Origin: Casuarina equisetifolia
Lineage: Eukaryota; Streptophyta; Magnoliopsida; Fagales; Casuarinaceae
Reading direction: 5' to 3'
Assembly (NCBI GenBank): GCA_028551475.1
Contig: CM052355.1
Coordinates: forward strand, 5,022,001 to 5,086,000
Length of the DNA: 64,000 nt
Shown piece by piece: positions 39,309 through 51,191 of this stretch (position 1 is its first letter; each line of letters opens with the position of its first letter). The translations under genes were made by a program, and so were the position numbers. The notes beneath the pieces were generated by a model that had not been told where the DNA came from, did not search any database, and saw nothing but the letters and a program-made list of their open reading frames with translations.

Positions 39309-42300
39309 ATGGAGCGCTTGGTTTCTCTCTCTGTTCTGTTCGCTTTTTTCTTCCTATTGACTCTCACTTCTGCGAAGCTCAGCGATGATCTTCAGCTCGC
39401 GCGCTCGAATCTGCCTTCAGTCCAGGCCGAGAAGTTGATCAGAGAGCTCAACTTGTTCCCCAAGGATGACCTTAACGTCATCGATGGCCAAAATCCCTTG
39501 CCCTCATCGAAGAACAAGCTCGTCGAGAGGCGCTTTAGGTTCCCCAACCTCGAGTCGGGGGTTCCCATCGAGGACTTGGGCCACCACGCCGGTTACTACA
39601 ACATCGAGCATTCTCACGCCGCGAGGTCAGCTCTCATACCTTAGAAATTCCCTCTTTCCACGTTTAAGGATACTTTTAGTAAATTTATTTATTTTATTTT
39701 ATTGAATGCTTAGTCGGTCCTGTAATTTCTGTAATATTTAATTAGATGGTGATTCATGTGGATATTTAGCAATTATGTTCTGCAGATTGGTTTTACTTTA
39801 ATTCGGGAACATGTTCGTATGGCGCTTTTTTTATTTTTTTTATCCCTCCCCCTCAGTTATTGGCTTAAATATAACGCAAGTTTAAACTGGGAGGTGATTA
39901 TGGCGAATGTTCTGTGAAGATGCCTTCCTTGTGGAAATCAGTATCTGAGTCGGTTATCAACAATCACTAGTTGCCGTAATTTGTCTTTAGTCTGATCATC
40001 GGGACTCAAAAATTTTGTTTGTCAGCAGTATTTTTTTCTTAGTGTTTCGCTTTGTTGCTTTGCAGGATGTTCTACTTTTTCTTTGAATCGCGCAACAGCA
40101 AGAAGGATCCTGTCGTTATCTGGTTGACGGGAGGACCAGGGTGTAGTAGCGAATTGGCCATGTTCTACGAAAACGGTCCTTTCACTATTGCAAACAACTT
40201 GTCCCTTGTGTGGAACGAGTATGGTTGGGACAAGGTATTCTGTTTCTGTCGATAATCTGTTGGTGAACTGTATCAGTTCAAGCTAGTTGCAAAGAATTAA
40301 TTTTTTATGAAAGTTAGTTTGGTGCTTTTTTCCTTCCCTTTTGATGTACGGCTACTATTTAACTCCTGCAACTATTTTTTTCATCTATTTACAAGAGAAG
40401 TGACAAATCTATTTGGTGATTTTGCAGGCATCAAACCTTCTCTATGTTGACCAACCTACTGGGACTGGCTTTAGTTATACTTCTGACAGGCGTGATATTC
40501 GTCACAATGAAGAGGGTGTTAGTAACGACCTTTATGATTTCTTACAGGTGCGATGTCTAGTCTAAGTCAATATGGCTAGCTTAGATATTTATCGTTAAAC
40601 ATTTCTTCAATTGACTTATTTTTTTATTCATATGGTTAACTGGAATTTACATGATTGCAAATTTTGTGGGAAAGGAAGGGTTCGCATGTTTCTTTGGAGA
40701 TGAGGGAGAAGGAAAAGTATTTTCCTAAAAGATTATGGTTTATAACTGTTTTGACTTGGCGATCTTTCTATGATATCAGGCCTTCTTCGCAGAGCATCCC
40801 GAGTTTGCAGATAATGATTTTTTCATAACTGGAGAATCATATGCTGGGCACTACATCCCCGCTTTTGCTGCTCGTGTCCACCGTGGTAACAAAGCTAACG
40901 AAGGAATTCATATAAACCTAAAGGTACGTAGCTGATGTTACATGAAATTGTGGTGGTCATTTTCACTTTCACTGAGCAAAAATTAAGCCATTAACAGGGA
41001 TTTGCCATCGGTAATGGACTCACTGATCCTGCGATCCAATACAAAGCTTACACTGACTACGCATTGGACAATGGCATCATTTCAAAAACTGCATATAATC
41101 GGATTAACAAGGTGATCCCAGTTTGTGAAACAGCAATCAAGCTTTGTGGTAAGTTTGCAAATGAGTTTCCACCTTTCGTGTTTACTGGCGTAGTGCCAGT
41201 AAACATAAGCTAATGCATAAATTGTGTTCCCCTAGTGGAAATATGATGTGTGATGACTCTACTTATTCTTTGTTCACTAGGGCCTTACTGTTGATTTGTT
41301 ACTTGTAATTCTGTGACTAAAACCTTTTTTTTTTTTTTTTGGCCCCCTCCCTCCTTTCAGGCACTGATGGTACAGTCTCTTGTGTGGCTTCGTATTTTGT
41401 GTGCAATACCATATTCAGTAGTATTATGGCTCTTGCTGGTGGTATCAATGTAAGGAAACACATTTGCCTTTCTTTAGTTACTGCTTTATTGGGGCGCTGC
41501 TACAGAAATTTGTTTTTTCTTAATAGGACACTTTTTCTGCCCAAAAATCATGCACCAGTTTTCTTATATTTAAAGATAAAAGGAATGCCATTCCTTTAAA
41601 AAATTGAAAAGTGGAATCTCAATGATGAGGCTTGAAAGAATGAACGAACTAAAAACTATGCCAGTTCATGGTACTTTCTTGAATTAGTTGAACATGTGCA
41701 TCCTTATGTCTGGCAGATCTTAAAATTTGACTCGCCTGGATATTTATTTGTCGCAGTATTATGACATTAGAAAGAAGTGTGAGGGCAGCCTCTGTTATGA
41801 TTTTTCAAACATGGAGAAGTTCCTAAACCAGAAATCTACTAGGGATGCGCTTGGAGTTGGGGACTTAGACTTCGTGTCATGTAGCCCCACAGTGTATCAG
41901 GCCATGCTGGTGGACTGGATGAGGAATCTTGAAGTGGGTATTCCTACTCTTCTGGAGGATGGAATCAATTTGCTCGTGTATGCTGGAGAATATGATCTCA
42001 TATGCAACTGGCTTGGTAAGCTTTAGGGTCGATGCAATACCAGCATCTTCTTAATTACAGATCTCTTTTGGAGATTTACGTATGAGATATGTACTGTATC
42101 TTAAATAAGGGGTTTCAATAATGTTTGAGTAGGTAATTCAAGATGGGTTCATGCTATGGAATGGGCTGGTCAGCAAAAGTTTGTAGCGGCCTCAGAAGTT
42201 CCTTTCGAAGTCGATGGCTCAGAAGCTGGGGTTCTGAAAAGCCACGGGGCTCTTACTTTCCTCAAGGTCTCCTCTCTCCCTCCCTCCTTAGACACACCCA

Positions 42301-42505
42301 TATATTCATTACCACCCACACATATGTACGTGTCGGTATGAGCACTAACATATTTACACGCTACGATTTACAACAGGTTCATGATGCGGGTCACATGGTT
42401 CCTATGGACCAGCCCAAGGCGGCACTAGAGATGCTGAAGAGGTGGACTCAGGGCAAACTTTCCGGATCCCCATCTGATTCTGGATCATTGGTTTCTGATA
42501 TGTGA
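39309..42505 (+). CDS. SCPL49: Serine carboxypeptidase, SCPL47/48/49 type (peptidase S10)
   Basis: Nine exons: 39309-39625, 40066-40234, 40428-40547, 40780-40923, 40998-41148, 41361-41449, 41757-42015, 42133-42266 and 42377-42505; 503 residues, phases closing. Signal peptide about 1-22 (hydrophobic, ends TSA), then a propeptide. The substrate-binding [10 protein letters not shown] motif is at 125-134. The catalytic triad is Ser222 (TGESYAGHY), Asp410 (GEYDLICNW) and His467 ([12 protein letters not shown]). The enzyme removes C-terminal residues from peptides in vacuole or apoplast. The sequence style and the SPD1/31K neighbourhood agree with Arabidopsis SCPL49 (At3g10410 from memory). Whether it maps one-to-one to SCPL49 rather than SCPL47/48 is inference. 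Confidence 0.94.
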
Positions 42506-43293
42506 TTGCATCGTTGCTTCTGGTTGTCTTATTATTCCAGTCTTACTCGCAGAATTTGGCCTCAAAATTGAAGTTATGGTTTGCTTGGTTTTCTCCTGAT
42601 GTTTGTAAATATTCATGTACGTTTCCCTTACGAAGATCAAAAAGGAACTCTCAACAGACATGTAATGTGTTATCTTGACGGTTTTCAGAACACCAATAAA
42701 CCAATGAGGATATGATGACAACATTTTGTATAGTTGATATTCTGCTTGCAGTTCATCTCGTGTTTTGCATTACACCAATATGGCAACTGCGGTTTGCTGC
42801 TAAAACTCCCAAAACGACATCTCTAGATGCCACGGTTAGCTCTACCTATAGCATTCTAGAGTGCCCAACTAGCTCAATACTATTTCTATAACGTATATAC
42901 GAGTTATCCTTGTAATTCACTTGAAAGTTTGCTGAAACCCTTCGCTACGCCGGTGGCTGCGTTACAAAATCTTAAAAATTCCACCATTAAATTACTAAAT
43001 GTGTTCCTAACACCTCGTCTACCATGAAGGTTAGACAGGTACAAAAGTTTGCTACATTTTATCATAAAAACCTTGTGATCTCTATGTAAACTCTTCCTGT
43101 TAGAATTTGAGTGTGGGACGACCACGTTCTGCTTAAAATTATGACAGAAGACGATGTGCTTGTGAAGTTATCAACGACAGCCGCCTATCGCGTACTGTAC
43201 ACGAAAGTCGTTCATTCTAACTAAGCTGGTCTTATCCATAAAATAAACCAACAGGTTCGTTGAACTGCGGCTGATAGACGAGAGTGTACTCTC
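42506..43293. other. Carboxypeptidase 3' UTR and next promoter
   Basis: No coding sequence recognised. Short frames on both strands have no domain. Confidence 0.5.
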
Positions 43294-46200
43294 ATGGCAT
43301 CCATGCTTGGGTTCTTTCCAAAACATACTCTCCACTCTCCTACACTTTGGGCTCCTTCACTTTCTATAAACCCTTCTGGAGCTTCACATGTTTCTACAGT
43401 TCCATTTTCATCCTCAAACAACATTTATCAACTGAAGCTTGAGCATCCGAAGCGACCCGGAGCATCTTCCTCAGAAGGTGGGTTTTAACCCTTCTCAGTT
43501 TATTGTCTTCATTCATTCTCAGTTTCATCGAAAGATGGGATTTTGATAATTGGGTCTGTGTTCAACACACTGTTAAAATCACTTAGCGATGGTCAATTTC
43601 ACGTTCTTGGTTGGTTGCAAATTCAGTTTCTTTTGCCTTTCGAAACAGTACGAGTAAACGAAGAGAATTAAGTTTGTGCTTCTCTGTTTCTTTATTTCGA
43701 AAAATAGAAACACGAGTTTCTCTGGCATAAGAAAGCATTGGAAGTAGATAAAAGAAGTACTAACTGTTGAACTTGTCGCGATTTGCGGCAGCGCTCTGCG
43801 CTGGAAAATAAAGAGTATTGGTTATGGTTGCATTTGTGAGATAATGTGGAAGGGTAGAAGAAGTATTTGAACGTCACTATGCTTGGTTCTTGTGGAAGTA
43901 TTTGAGCGCCACTATGCCTGATTCTTGTGGAGAGTCATTTTCAATTACAGAATGGCTGTGATCTGTTTATTTAAGGTTTCTATTGGATGCTATTAATGCT
44001 TCTACAAAACTGCTTCGTTTCTGGATAATTATCCTCATTCTACAGGAGACACTAGTGCATTAACTGAAGATTCCAAATTTGTTCCTCTGAATGCCGATGA
44101 TCCCAGATATGGTCCACCTGTAAGTACTGGTTAGTTTCTTCCAATTGTCAAACGTTAGTGCATATGATGATAGAAATTGCACTTGATCTTGTTATTTTCT
44201 ACTTTAGGCAATCGAGATACTTGTTCTTTTGCCACATGTATAAACTCTTAAGATACAAGTTCCAGAAATCAAAATAATGCCAAAATATAGGATCTCCTTT
44301 CATTTGGGAAAATTTCAGTCCTTCAAAAAAAGTTCTTGTCACTGTGGATCTTGTACCCACAACCAGAGATGTTGCTGGGTCAGATCTTTATAGATCTCTG
44401 CTTGTTTCTCAACCTTTGGATAGTGCGGTGTTGCGGATGTTAATAACTTATGTTTTAATGAAGTAGGTGGAAACTTACCCCAAAAAAAAAGAAATAGATG
44501 GGATCATGTTTTTGATCCTTTTAACTGTTGATGTTCAGACCTTTATTAATTTTTTTTTAATTTTGTCAGGCGTTATTGTTTTTGGGATTTGAAGTGGAGG
44601 AGGCCGCGAAGGTATTTAATTTTCATCTTTTGAAGTTTCTTGTCATCTATTTTCTGCTCCTTGTTGGTCATCCAACTTAAGCTGTTATTTCTAGGCCAAC
44701 CAAATGCCTAAAAATGTAACTTGAAGGTCATTATTTTTCTGTCAATGCCACTTCTGCTTCCTGCAAGCCAAAAGATTTTGCACATATATAATACTTTCTT
44801 GCTTCTTATTGTAGTTATATTTGTTCTCTGAAGCGACCACTCAGCTTACGGGTCTTGGCTTGAACTATAATGATTTTTGCGTCTCCTTTCTGCAGATACA
44901 ACAGCTTTTGAAAGATTTGGATGGTGAATTCCTGGAGGTAGTATTTATATCTTATCTTTGTCTCATTTTCTTTGAAATACTTAAAAAAGAGTCCGATGAA
45001 GGAATTTTAAGTGGTAAGGGTAGACAAAATTTTTGAAATTTTTTTTTTTTTTTAAAAAAAAAACTCTTTATGCTAAACTTTTTTGTTGGTAGCCTGACCC
45101 TGACTTCAAATTATATTGAAAATTTTATTTTTTTCAAAATCTATGAAAATTTATTAAATTTTGTTTTGGTAAGTTTGTAAACTTTAAAAATAAACTCTAA
45201 AAGATATTGAACACTATAAATGTATGATAAAACATTTTAACTTTTCTAATATTGTTTTTCTCCAAATTAGCTATTGCAGTTTATTGTCATGCTTTGGTTA
45301 TTACCTTCTTTTCTTTTTTTCCTTTTGTGAGAGTAAGTCTAGCATGGATGAAGTTGTTTAAAGATTGGCCAATAAGAGGATCCTGATGTGTGGAGTTTTT
45401 CATAATGGATTAGCTTACTTTTGCTTTAGATATTACTTTGTAGTTTACACTATTTCAGGTGATAAGATTCTTAGTTCTTCATGTTTTCCTCTATCACAGT
45501 AGAAGTTTCCTTTCTCAGGTCTCTATAACAAGCTTAATGATTATCTTTGTAGCTTATTTTTTGCACTGAAGACATGATTCCTCGTTCCCTTTGGGAAGCT
45601 ATGCATACAAAGCAACCGCATTTGGAAGCCATAAAGGTTGAATTCATCAACTTGCTAGTTACTTATTCTTTGCTTTCAGAATCCTTTCATTTGTTCCACC
45701 TATCATATCTTGCAACTGATATTTTATTGTGGAGAGATCTTATTGAATTGTCTTTGAAGAGCTTGTGGAAGGCAGATCATTAGACGTCCAGATCTCCATA
45801 GCAAAGTAAACTATTCAAATACAGTTTGAATAGTTTTGACGCATATATATGTATCATGTTCTTCCAAATGAACTCACCTTTTCTTTTAGAACCTGACAAG
45901 ATGAAGTCACCACGGGATCTTAGTAGATTTCTTCCGTATTCTGTCCGTTTAATATATATATCAGAGTTGGAGAATTTTAACTTATCAATAATTTTGGGTG
46001 GTTCTCGTATTTTTGGTAGCCTAAAACTCCAAAACTTCTGAATACCTGGTAATTTCATGCAAATCAATCAAATATTGATGCAGTTAAAGCACTTTACCTA
46101 TTTTTCAAGAAGGCAATACTTCTGAGAAAGCAGAGGCAGCACTCAGGGCTAAAACTGAAGGATGATCTCAGAAGATAAAAGTGGTAAAGAAATATCTTGT

Positions 46201-47165
46201 ATTCAAATGGTGTAATGTGTATTCTGTTCTGCAGATAGCCAAGTCACTGCCACGGATTTGTTTCTTATCTGGTCTTAGTGGAGAGGAGATGATGATGTTA
46301 ATTGACGCTTTTCCAGAAACTGGTAAAAGGAATTTTGCTTTATCCCTTCAGAAAGCTAGTGAATTCTCATTTGGCTTGACTTGGAGTTATTATGGAGAAT
46401 AATGACTCCACTTGCAGGGATTCCTGGAATCTCATTTTTAATTTTTTTTTTCCTTCTGAGCTGATATTTTGAAGTTTGGGAACTCTTATCTCAGTGCATT
46501 AGTATCAAATACAGTAAATAATATAAATTTATATACTTTGAAGAAAAAAATTATGGTGGAAAGGAGACAAATGGATGTTGACTTGAATGTTGTTCCCAAC
46601 ATTACTGCCTGAGTACATGTGGAGCATAGATCCCCTTCAACAGTAGATACTTACTAACTTTACATGGGTGGAGTCAAAGTAGTTTTCATGTATGGGAACG
46701 CTTTCAAGTTCCACGTTTTCCTTTGTGGGGGTTGCCCTCAAATGCCAAACTTCATTTTGCTGCAAATAGACGAAGATAACTGTTTGCAGACACCCTTATT
46801 CAGGACAATTGATGAGGAAGCACCTCCTTTCCAATGTTGCTCCCTCTTTAAATCAATTAACAATGTCTTGCTACCAAGTCCTCTTGTCCTGGCATGTACT
46901 ATCAAACTCAGTGTATTTGTATCAAGCATTACATATAAACTATGCTTTTTATGCAGGACTAGAACCGGCTGTTTTTGCAGCTCTTGTTCCCAACAGTGCT
47001 GACAAACCACTGCAGGAGTTGATAGAGGAGATAATGGGTGACCATGAAATGCTGGTAAAGATTTTCCCTGCTGTCTATTTGAATTGCTATGTACTCATCT
47101 TATCATCCTACCCATCGTATATTATTAATGTCGTGCAGACGGCAAAGCAATCCAGCTCAACCTAG
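43294..47165 (+). CDS. Small probably plastid protein of unknown function (At3g10405-like)
   Basis: Eight exons: 43294-43477, 44046-44119, 44570-44611, 44896-44937, 45553-45636, 46235-46322, 46957-47054 and 47139-47165; 212 residues with phases closing. The first 60 residues are Ser/Pro/His-rich with few acids, like a plastid transit peptide. The body begins near FVPLNADDPRYGPPALLFLGFE, continues with LLKDLDGEFLELIFCTEDM and SLWEAMHTKQPHLEAIK, and ends with RICFLSGLSGEEMMMLIDAFPETGLEPAVFAALVPNSADKPLQELIEEI (in pieces). The last part recalls the bacterial DUF3783 domain, an inference to be tested. It sits between SCPL49 and 31K as in Arabidopsis (At3g10405 from memory). Function unknown; very small exons (42, 42 and 27 nt) make it easy to mis-annotate. 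Confidence 0.82.
43860..43929 (+). repeat. 35-bp direct tandem repeat in intron 1
   Basis: GAAGTATTTGA..CACTATGC..G.TTCTTGTG occurs twice head to tail with four or five differences, within intron 1 of the small plastid protein gene. Confidence 0.85.
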
Positions 47166-47524
47166 GCGTATGTGTTTCCAAAACTATTGCTTCGAATCGA
47201 TGTGGACTCTCGTGTCAAAAGATCATCACTTTCCATTCAAAATGACAATACTTCTGTAATATGTACGAAGAGTGAAGCCCTTTACATAAGTGAAAAAATC
47301 ACACATTGAATTTGTGCATTCAAAGACTAACAGAGAGAGAATACCATGATACAATTTCACTAGGTTGGTACCTGTGAATGCAAGAAGAAGCAGAAAGGAA
47401 CTGGGCATAAAAGAGAAGCAAAGAGATTAAAAGATATCGCATTCATAATGTACATACATGGCTCGGATTTATCTTCAAAAATCTTACACTGTCACCACCT
47501 AAACGATAACAAAGTTAAAAAATC
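47166..47524. other. Convergent 3' ends
   Basis: Only 359 bp separate the stop codons of the plus-strand plastid protein gene and the minus-strand 31K gene. Their 3' UTRs probably abut or overlap. No gene lies between. Confidence 0.6.
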
Positions 47525-48274
47525 TCACTCATCCTCATCACCGCTCTCGTCGCTGAAGTAACTTGCTTTCTTAGCTTTCTTCTTCTTCCTTTCATCCCCG
47601 TCGCTCTCTGCCCTCGTCAACAGCCGTTGATCCGCCCCATTGTCCACCACAGACGCCCAATTGTCGTCACCGAACCCCAAACCCTCCTCATCATCCAAAG
47701 CCACCTCCTTCTCCACGACACCCCCGCCCCGTGGCCTTTTGGGCACGGGCCGCTCCCGGGGCCCCAACTGGTTCTTCGGACACTCGTAGGAAAGGTGTCC
47801 TTCCTCCCCGCACTCGTAGCACCGGGACTTGTCCTTGTACACGCGCTTTCGAATAAACTCCGGTGCGCGTCCGTTGTCGACGGCGATGGAGGCGGAAAGG
47901 GTGCGCCCGTTGAGAACCTTCCCGTGCATCTGACGCGCCGCGGAGAGCGCGTCTGCGGCGGAGACAAACTGAACGAAGGCGACGCCGCGGCTGATGCGCG
48001 TGGCACGGTCCTTGAGGAGGGTCACCCGGGCGACCTTGCCAAAGGTGGACATAAGCGTATGCAGGTCGGAGTTGGTGAGTGCATAATCAAGGTTGGACAT
48101 GTATAGCGTGGATTTGGAAGGCGCGAGGCCCCCTGAACCTCCGCCTTTGGGCTTGTTTTTTTGGGGTTGGGAAGTTGTCACGGCTGTAGATGTGGCGGCA
48201 GGATTTGAAGAAGAGGGATAGCGATAGTAGAAAGTTTCATCGTCGTCGCTGTCGCTGTTATTCTTCCGTACCAT
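47525..48274 (-). CDS. U11/U12 snRNP 31 kDa protein (ZCRB1 homologue)
   Basis: Intronless, 249 residues. It has an acidic/Ser start, an RRM at about 56-133 (LYMSNL as RNP2, RGVAFVQF as RNP1), a CCHC knuckle C152-C165 ([14 protein letters not shown]), then a Pro/Arg/Gly and acidic tail with a Lys-rich cluster (KKKKAKK) and a final ESGDEDE. This is the structure of the minor-spliceosome protein U11/U12-31K, which joins U11/U12 di-snRNP and is needed for U12-type intron removal and normal plant development. Length and domain spacing are normal. It lies next to FLD and the At3g10405-like gene as in Arabidopsis (At3g10400 from memory). GC content is higher than its neighbours, as expected for an intronless gene. 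Confidence 0.96.
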   Translation of the reverse strand: MVRKNNSDSDDDETFYYRYPSSSNPAATSTAVTTSQPQKNKPKGGGSGGLAPSKSTLYMSNLDYALTNSDLHTLMSTFGKVARVTLLKDRATRISRGVAFVQFVSAADALSAARQMHGKVLNGRTLSASIAVDNGRAPEFIRKRVYKDKSRCYECGEEGHLSYECPKNQLGPRERPVPKRPRGGGVVEKEVALDDEEGLGFGDDNWASVVDNGADQRLLTRAESDGDERKKKKAKKASYFSDESGDEDE

Positions 48275-50363
48275 CGTCTTCCTCGCTGTCCTACTGCTCT
48301 CTCACTCTCTCTGCCGCTGCTTGGGCATCCCCTGCCGATCATAAGACGGGCTTGTCAATATTATTAACGTGACTTTTTTTTTAATTATAATAGATATATT
48401 AACTAAATCCACGATTTGTCTAATGAAAAAAACAAAAAGTAAAATCTCTTAAAGAAATTTACATGGAAAACATTTTTGAAGCCCGAGACAAATTAAGAAT
48501 GTAAAAATAGGATCTCTTTCCATTAAATGAACCAAGAATAGTTCATTAAGTAATCAAAAAACAAAGAATTGAAAATAAAATGAGAAATGGGGGATTTCAA
48601 TATTGCCATTTTCAAGACAATATATTTTTCTAAAAATCTTATCCGATAAGGCATTTTTATTTTAACTTTTGATTTGGTTTTTCTGATTTGATCAATTAAG
48701 AAACCCAAAACAACAACAGAGACAGTCCAGCCTACGTAAACAGAAGGGAAACCTGAAGTTGTCTTTTTGTGGTGGTGGTTCAGCTTAGGTAACTCTTGTT
48801 AAAGACGCAGATAGAAAAAGCAACGGATGTGAGCGAGAAAGAGGAAAGAAGCTTCAAGAAGTTGCAAGCCTGAGCCCGTCTGCTTCGCCTTCAGGTAAGC
48901 TTCAGAAAGGGCCCTACATTCTCAAAATCTCGACGATTCCTCCGCTGAAACACTTTGCCTCTCAGGGTTTTCTGTAAGTTATTATTGCCTTCATCATTCC
49001 TGTTGCCTTTTCTTTAGAAGAAAATTTTCTTCTATTGATTCTGTACAAGCGAATTCGAAAACCTGAATTTGGAGAACTGGGTTTGTCGTATTCTGTAGAA
49101 TTTTGGATCGGAATCGATTTGAACGCGTAATCTTGTCGGGCGGGCTTGGGTTCAATGGAAATATTTCAAACCATAAATTTTTGTTGTGCGGGTACTAAAG
49201 TTCCCTTGAATCTTAGGGTGTTTGATGTGGGAAGCGTATGAAGATTAGCGTGATAGATAATCTCATGGGGAAAAATTTTGACTCTTCATTGATACTTTTT
49301 GGTCTTGAATTGTTTCCTTTGATGGTAGGATAGATACTTAAACAGACTATTAATTCGAAGGAACGAAGGGAAAACTCTAAACTAAGATCAAACATGTTCG
49401 TAGTAACGTGACATAGTTTGGGTAAAACTTTCTGGGAAGGAGAAGTCATGGGTAAATGAATTGTCGTAGGCCGTGGAAGTAAAGAAGCTACAATGATGGT
49501 GACTAAATTGTTTATTCGAAGAGAAAAGGATTTCTGGGAGAGGACCGTTAAGAGAAATTTCTTCACTGATCTACACGTTACTATACCAATTACATATATC
49601 TTCTGAACAAATGTCTATTGTGGTATGCTTAGAGTTGCACTCAACTTTGAAGCACTCAATCCTGAATTATAACTCTATGAGCCAAAAAGCAAAGAAAATC
49701 AAGATTTTGTCATATATGAGTTTCTAGCCACGAATATGTTATTAGTGTCAAACTGGACCAAGAATGTCTAAATCGTATTGTTCTCTTGTTGTAAAGGCTA
49801 CCACGGGTAGTAGTCCAAAAACGGGGTATTTGATCATTGAAAGTGATACACTAAAATTATTTATTACAGGAGATGTTATTGTAATTCTGCGCATGAAGTA
49901 AGGCTCTGCTTAAACATAGAGACTGGAGTTTGGTGAATCCCAACCAAAGATGGAGTTAGTCATTTTGTAATGCTACTTCTGTTTTCCAGATGCATAATTT
50001 CTCTCCCATAAGATACCAGCCGATACTTCAATATCCAGGATTTTTTCTCTAACGTAAAATTCAACTGTACATGTGAAGTTATTTTCCAAGTCAAAGTATA
50101 GGCCTCGTTTCCTGCTGCATTTGAGTGTCACCCGAAAGGGGCAATTACTGTATGTTGGATTCAAATTCAAGTTTCTGTGGTTTATATATAGAATACATGT
50201 TCTAATGTTACTCTGATAATTAGTGAATATGGATAAAGCTACTAGATTGATGCACACATTTTTATTTTTCTGTTCTGCTTTCATGCTTCTCCCCCCTTGA
50301 GATGCATTTGCTTCTGTAACTTCTTGACAAACCCAGTGATGAACTGCCATTTGCCTTGGAAAG
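48275..50363. other. Shared upstream region and BORCS8-like 5' leader with intron
   Basis: Divergent promoter region of 31K (minus) and the BORCS8-like gene (plus). The stretch 48370-48700 is very AT-rich. A leader exon probably ends at 48894 (TTCAG then GTAAGC) or at an alternative donor near 48973 (GTAAGT). The acceptor is likely near 50336 (CCCAG). The stretch between is intronic with no gene recognised. Confidence 0.55.
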
Positions 50364-51191
50364 ATGCATGGTTTCTCCACTGTTGATGGCTTTGTGGAGA
50401 TAAGTGAAAGCTTGGCAGAGATGATTAAATACATTGCAAATGAACCCTCAGTAGGGCTTTTCTATGTTCAGCAGCATACACAAAATGCAGTGCCCAACGT
50501 CATTACTCTCAGGAATAACATTGTGCAAAAGTCTCGAGAGACGAGTTTGCACAATGAAGATTCAGAAGATTCTATTGCCATGGTTAGCTCAATGAAAGAA
50601 TGTGGATTCCCCATTGCTGATGAGATGATTAGAGACATCAAGAAATCTCTAGTAGTCGTGTCAACAAAACAACCAAGAAGAGGGTTAATCCCTAGAACAG
50701 CTTCAGGATATCAGACCGGAAGAACTGGCTTTGGGGGACCAGCCAGTTGGGGTCGTAGTATTGTTTATGCCCAAGAGGACAGTGAAAGAAGAGGTAGTTA
50801 TTTTTCATCTGTCTTCAAATCAGCAAAACAAAAGGCCAGCAATTTCAAGTGGCCAAAACTTGATCCCCGAGAATCAGTATCAGCCGAGGGTGAGAAGCTA
50901 CTGCCATACCCTGATCCAACACTTTCAGTGGCCTCCGCAAGTACTAGTTCATCTTTGCCTGATGTGGAAGTAGACGAGCTGCCATTATCTAGTCGGATAG
51001 AAGATGAACCACTTCATGAGGAAGTAGAAGAAAGTGACGTCAGCTTGCCAGGTCAAAAGCTATTGTTGGTTACAGAAGATTTTGATGATTTCAAGGCTGA
51101 TAAAGAAGCCAAACTGAAGGAGTGGTTGGAAAGGACTGACAATACCAATCACGACGATGCTAGAGGTGCAACCTACGAGAGAGGGCTTTAG
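50364..51191 (+). CDS. BORCS8/MEF2BNB-like protein
   Basis: Single coding exon, 275 residues. Residues about 8-105 resemble the MEF2BNB/BORCS8 family: FVEISESLAEMIKYIANEPSVGLF then YVQQHTQNAVPNVITL, where the ANEPSV..YV/LQ.H core matches the animal protein. The rest is low-complexity, Ser/Pro/Glu-rich, with a conserved-looking end (FDDFKADKEAKLKEWL). Animal BORCS8 belongs to BORC, which links lysosomes to ARL8 and kinesin; a role in vacuolar or vesicle positioning in plants is only inference. The start is the first ATG in frame with the domain. An overlapping 15-codon upstream frame begins at 50339 and ends at 50386 in a different phase. Confidence 0.85.
   Translation: MHGFSTVDGFVEISESLAEMIKYIANEPSVGLFYVQQHTQNAVPNVITLRNNIVQKSRETSLHNEDSEDSIAMVSSMKECGFPIADEMIRDIKKSLVVVSTKQPRRGLIPRTASGYQTGRTGFGGPASWGRSIVYAQEDSERRGSYFSSVFKSAKQKASNFKWPKLDPRESVSAEGEKLLPYPDPTLSVASASTSSSLPDVEVDELPLSSRIEDEPLHEEVEESDVSLPGQKLLLVTEDFDDFKADKEAKLKEWLERTDNTNHDDARGATYERGL

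Noticed and set aside
47617-48106. Long frames on both strands within the 31K gene
   Set aside because: Shadows of the GC-rich intronless 31K coding sequence, whose own frame has RRM and CCHC motifs.
49213-49566. 117-codon minus-strand frame
   Set aside because: Lies in the leader intron of the BORCS8-like gene with no domain or splice support.
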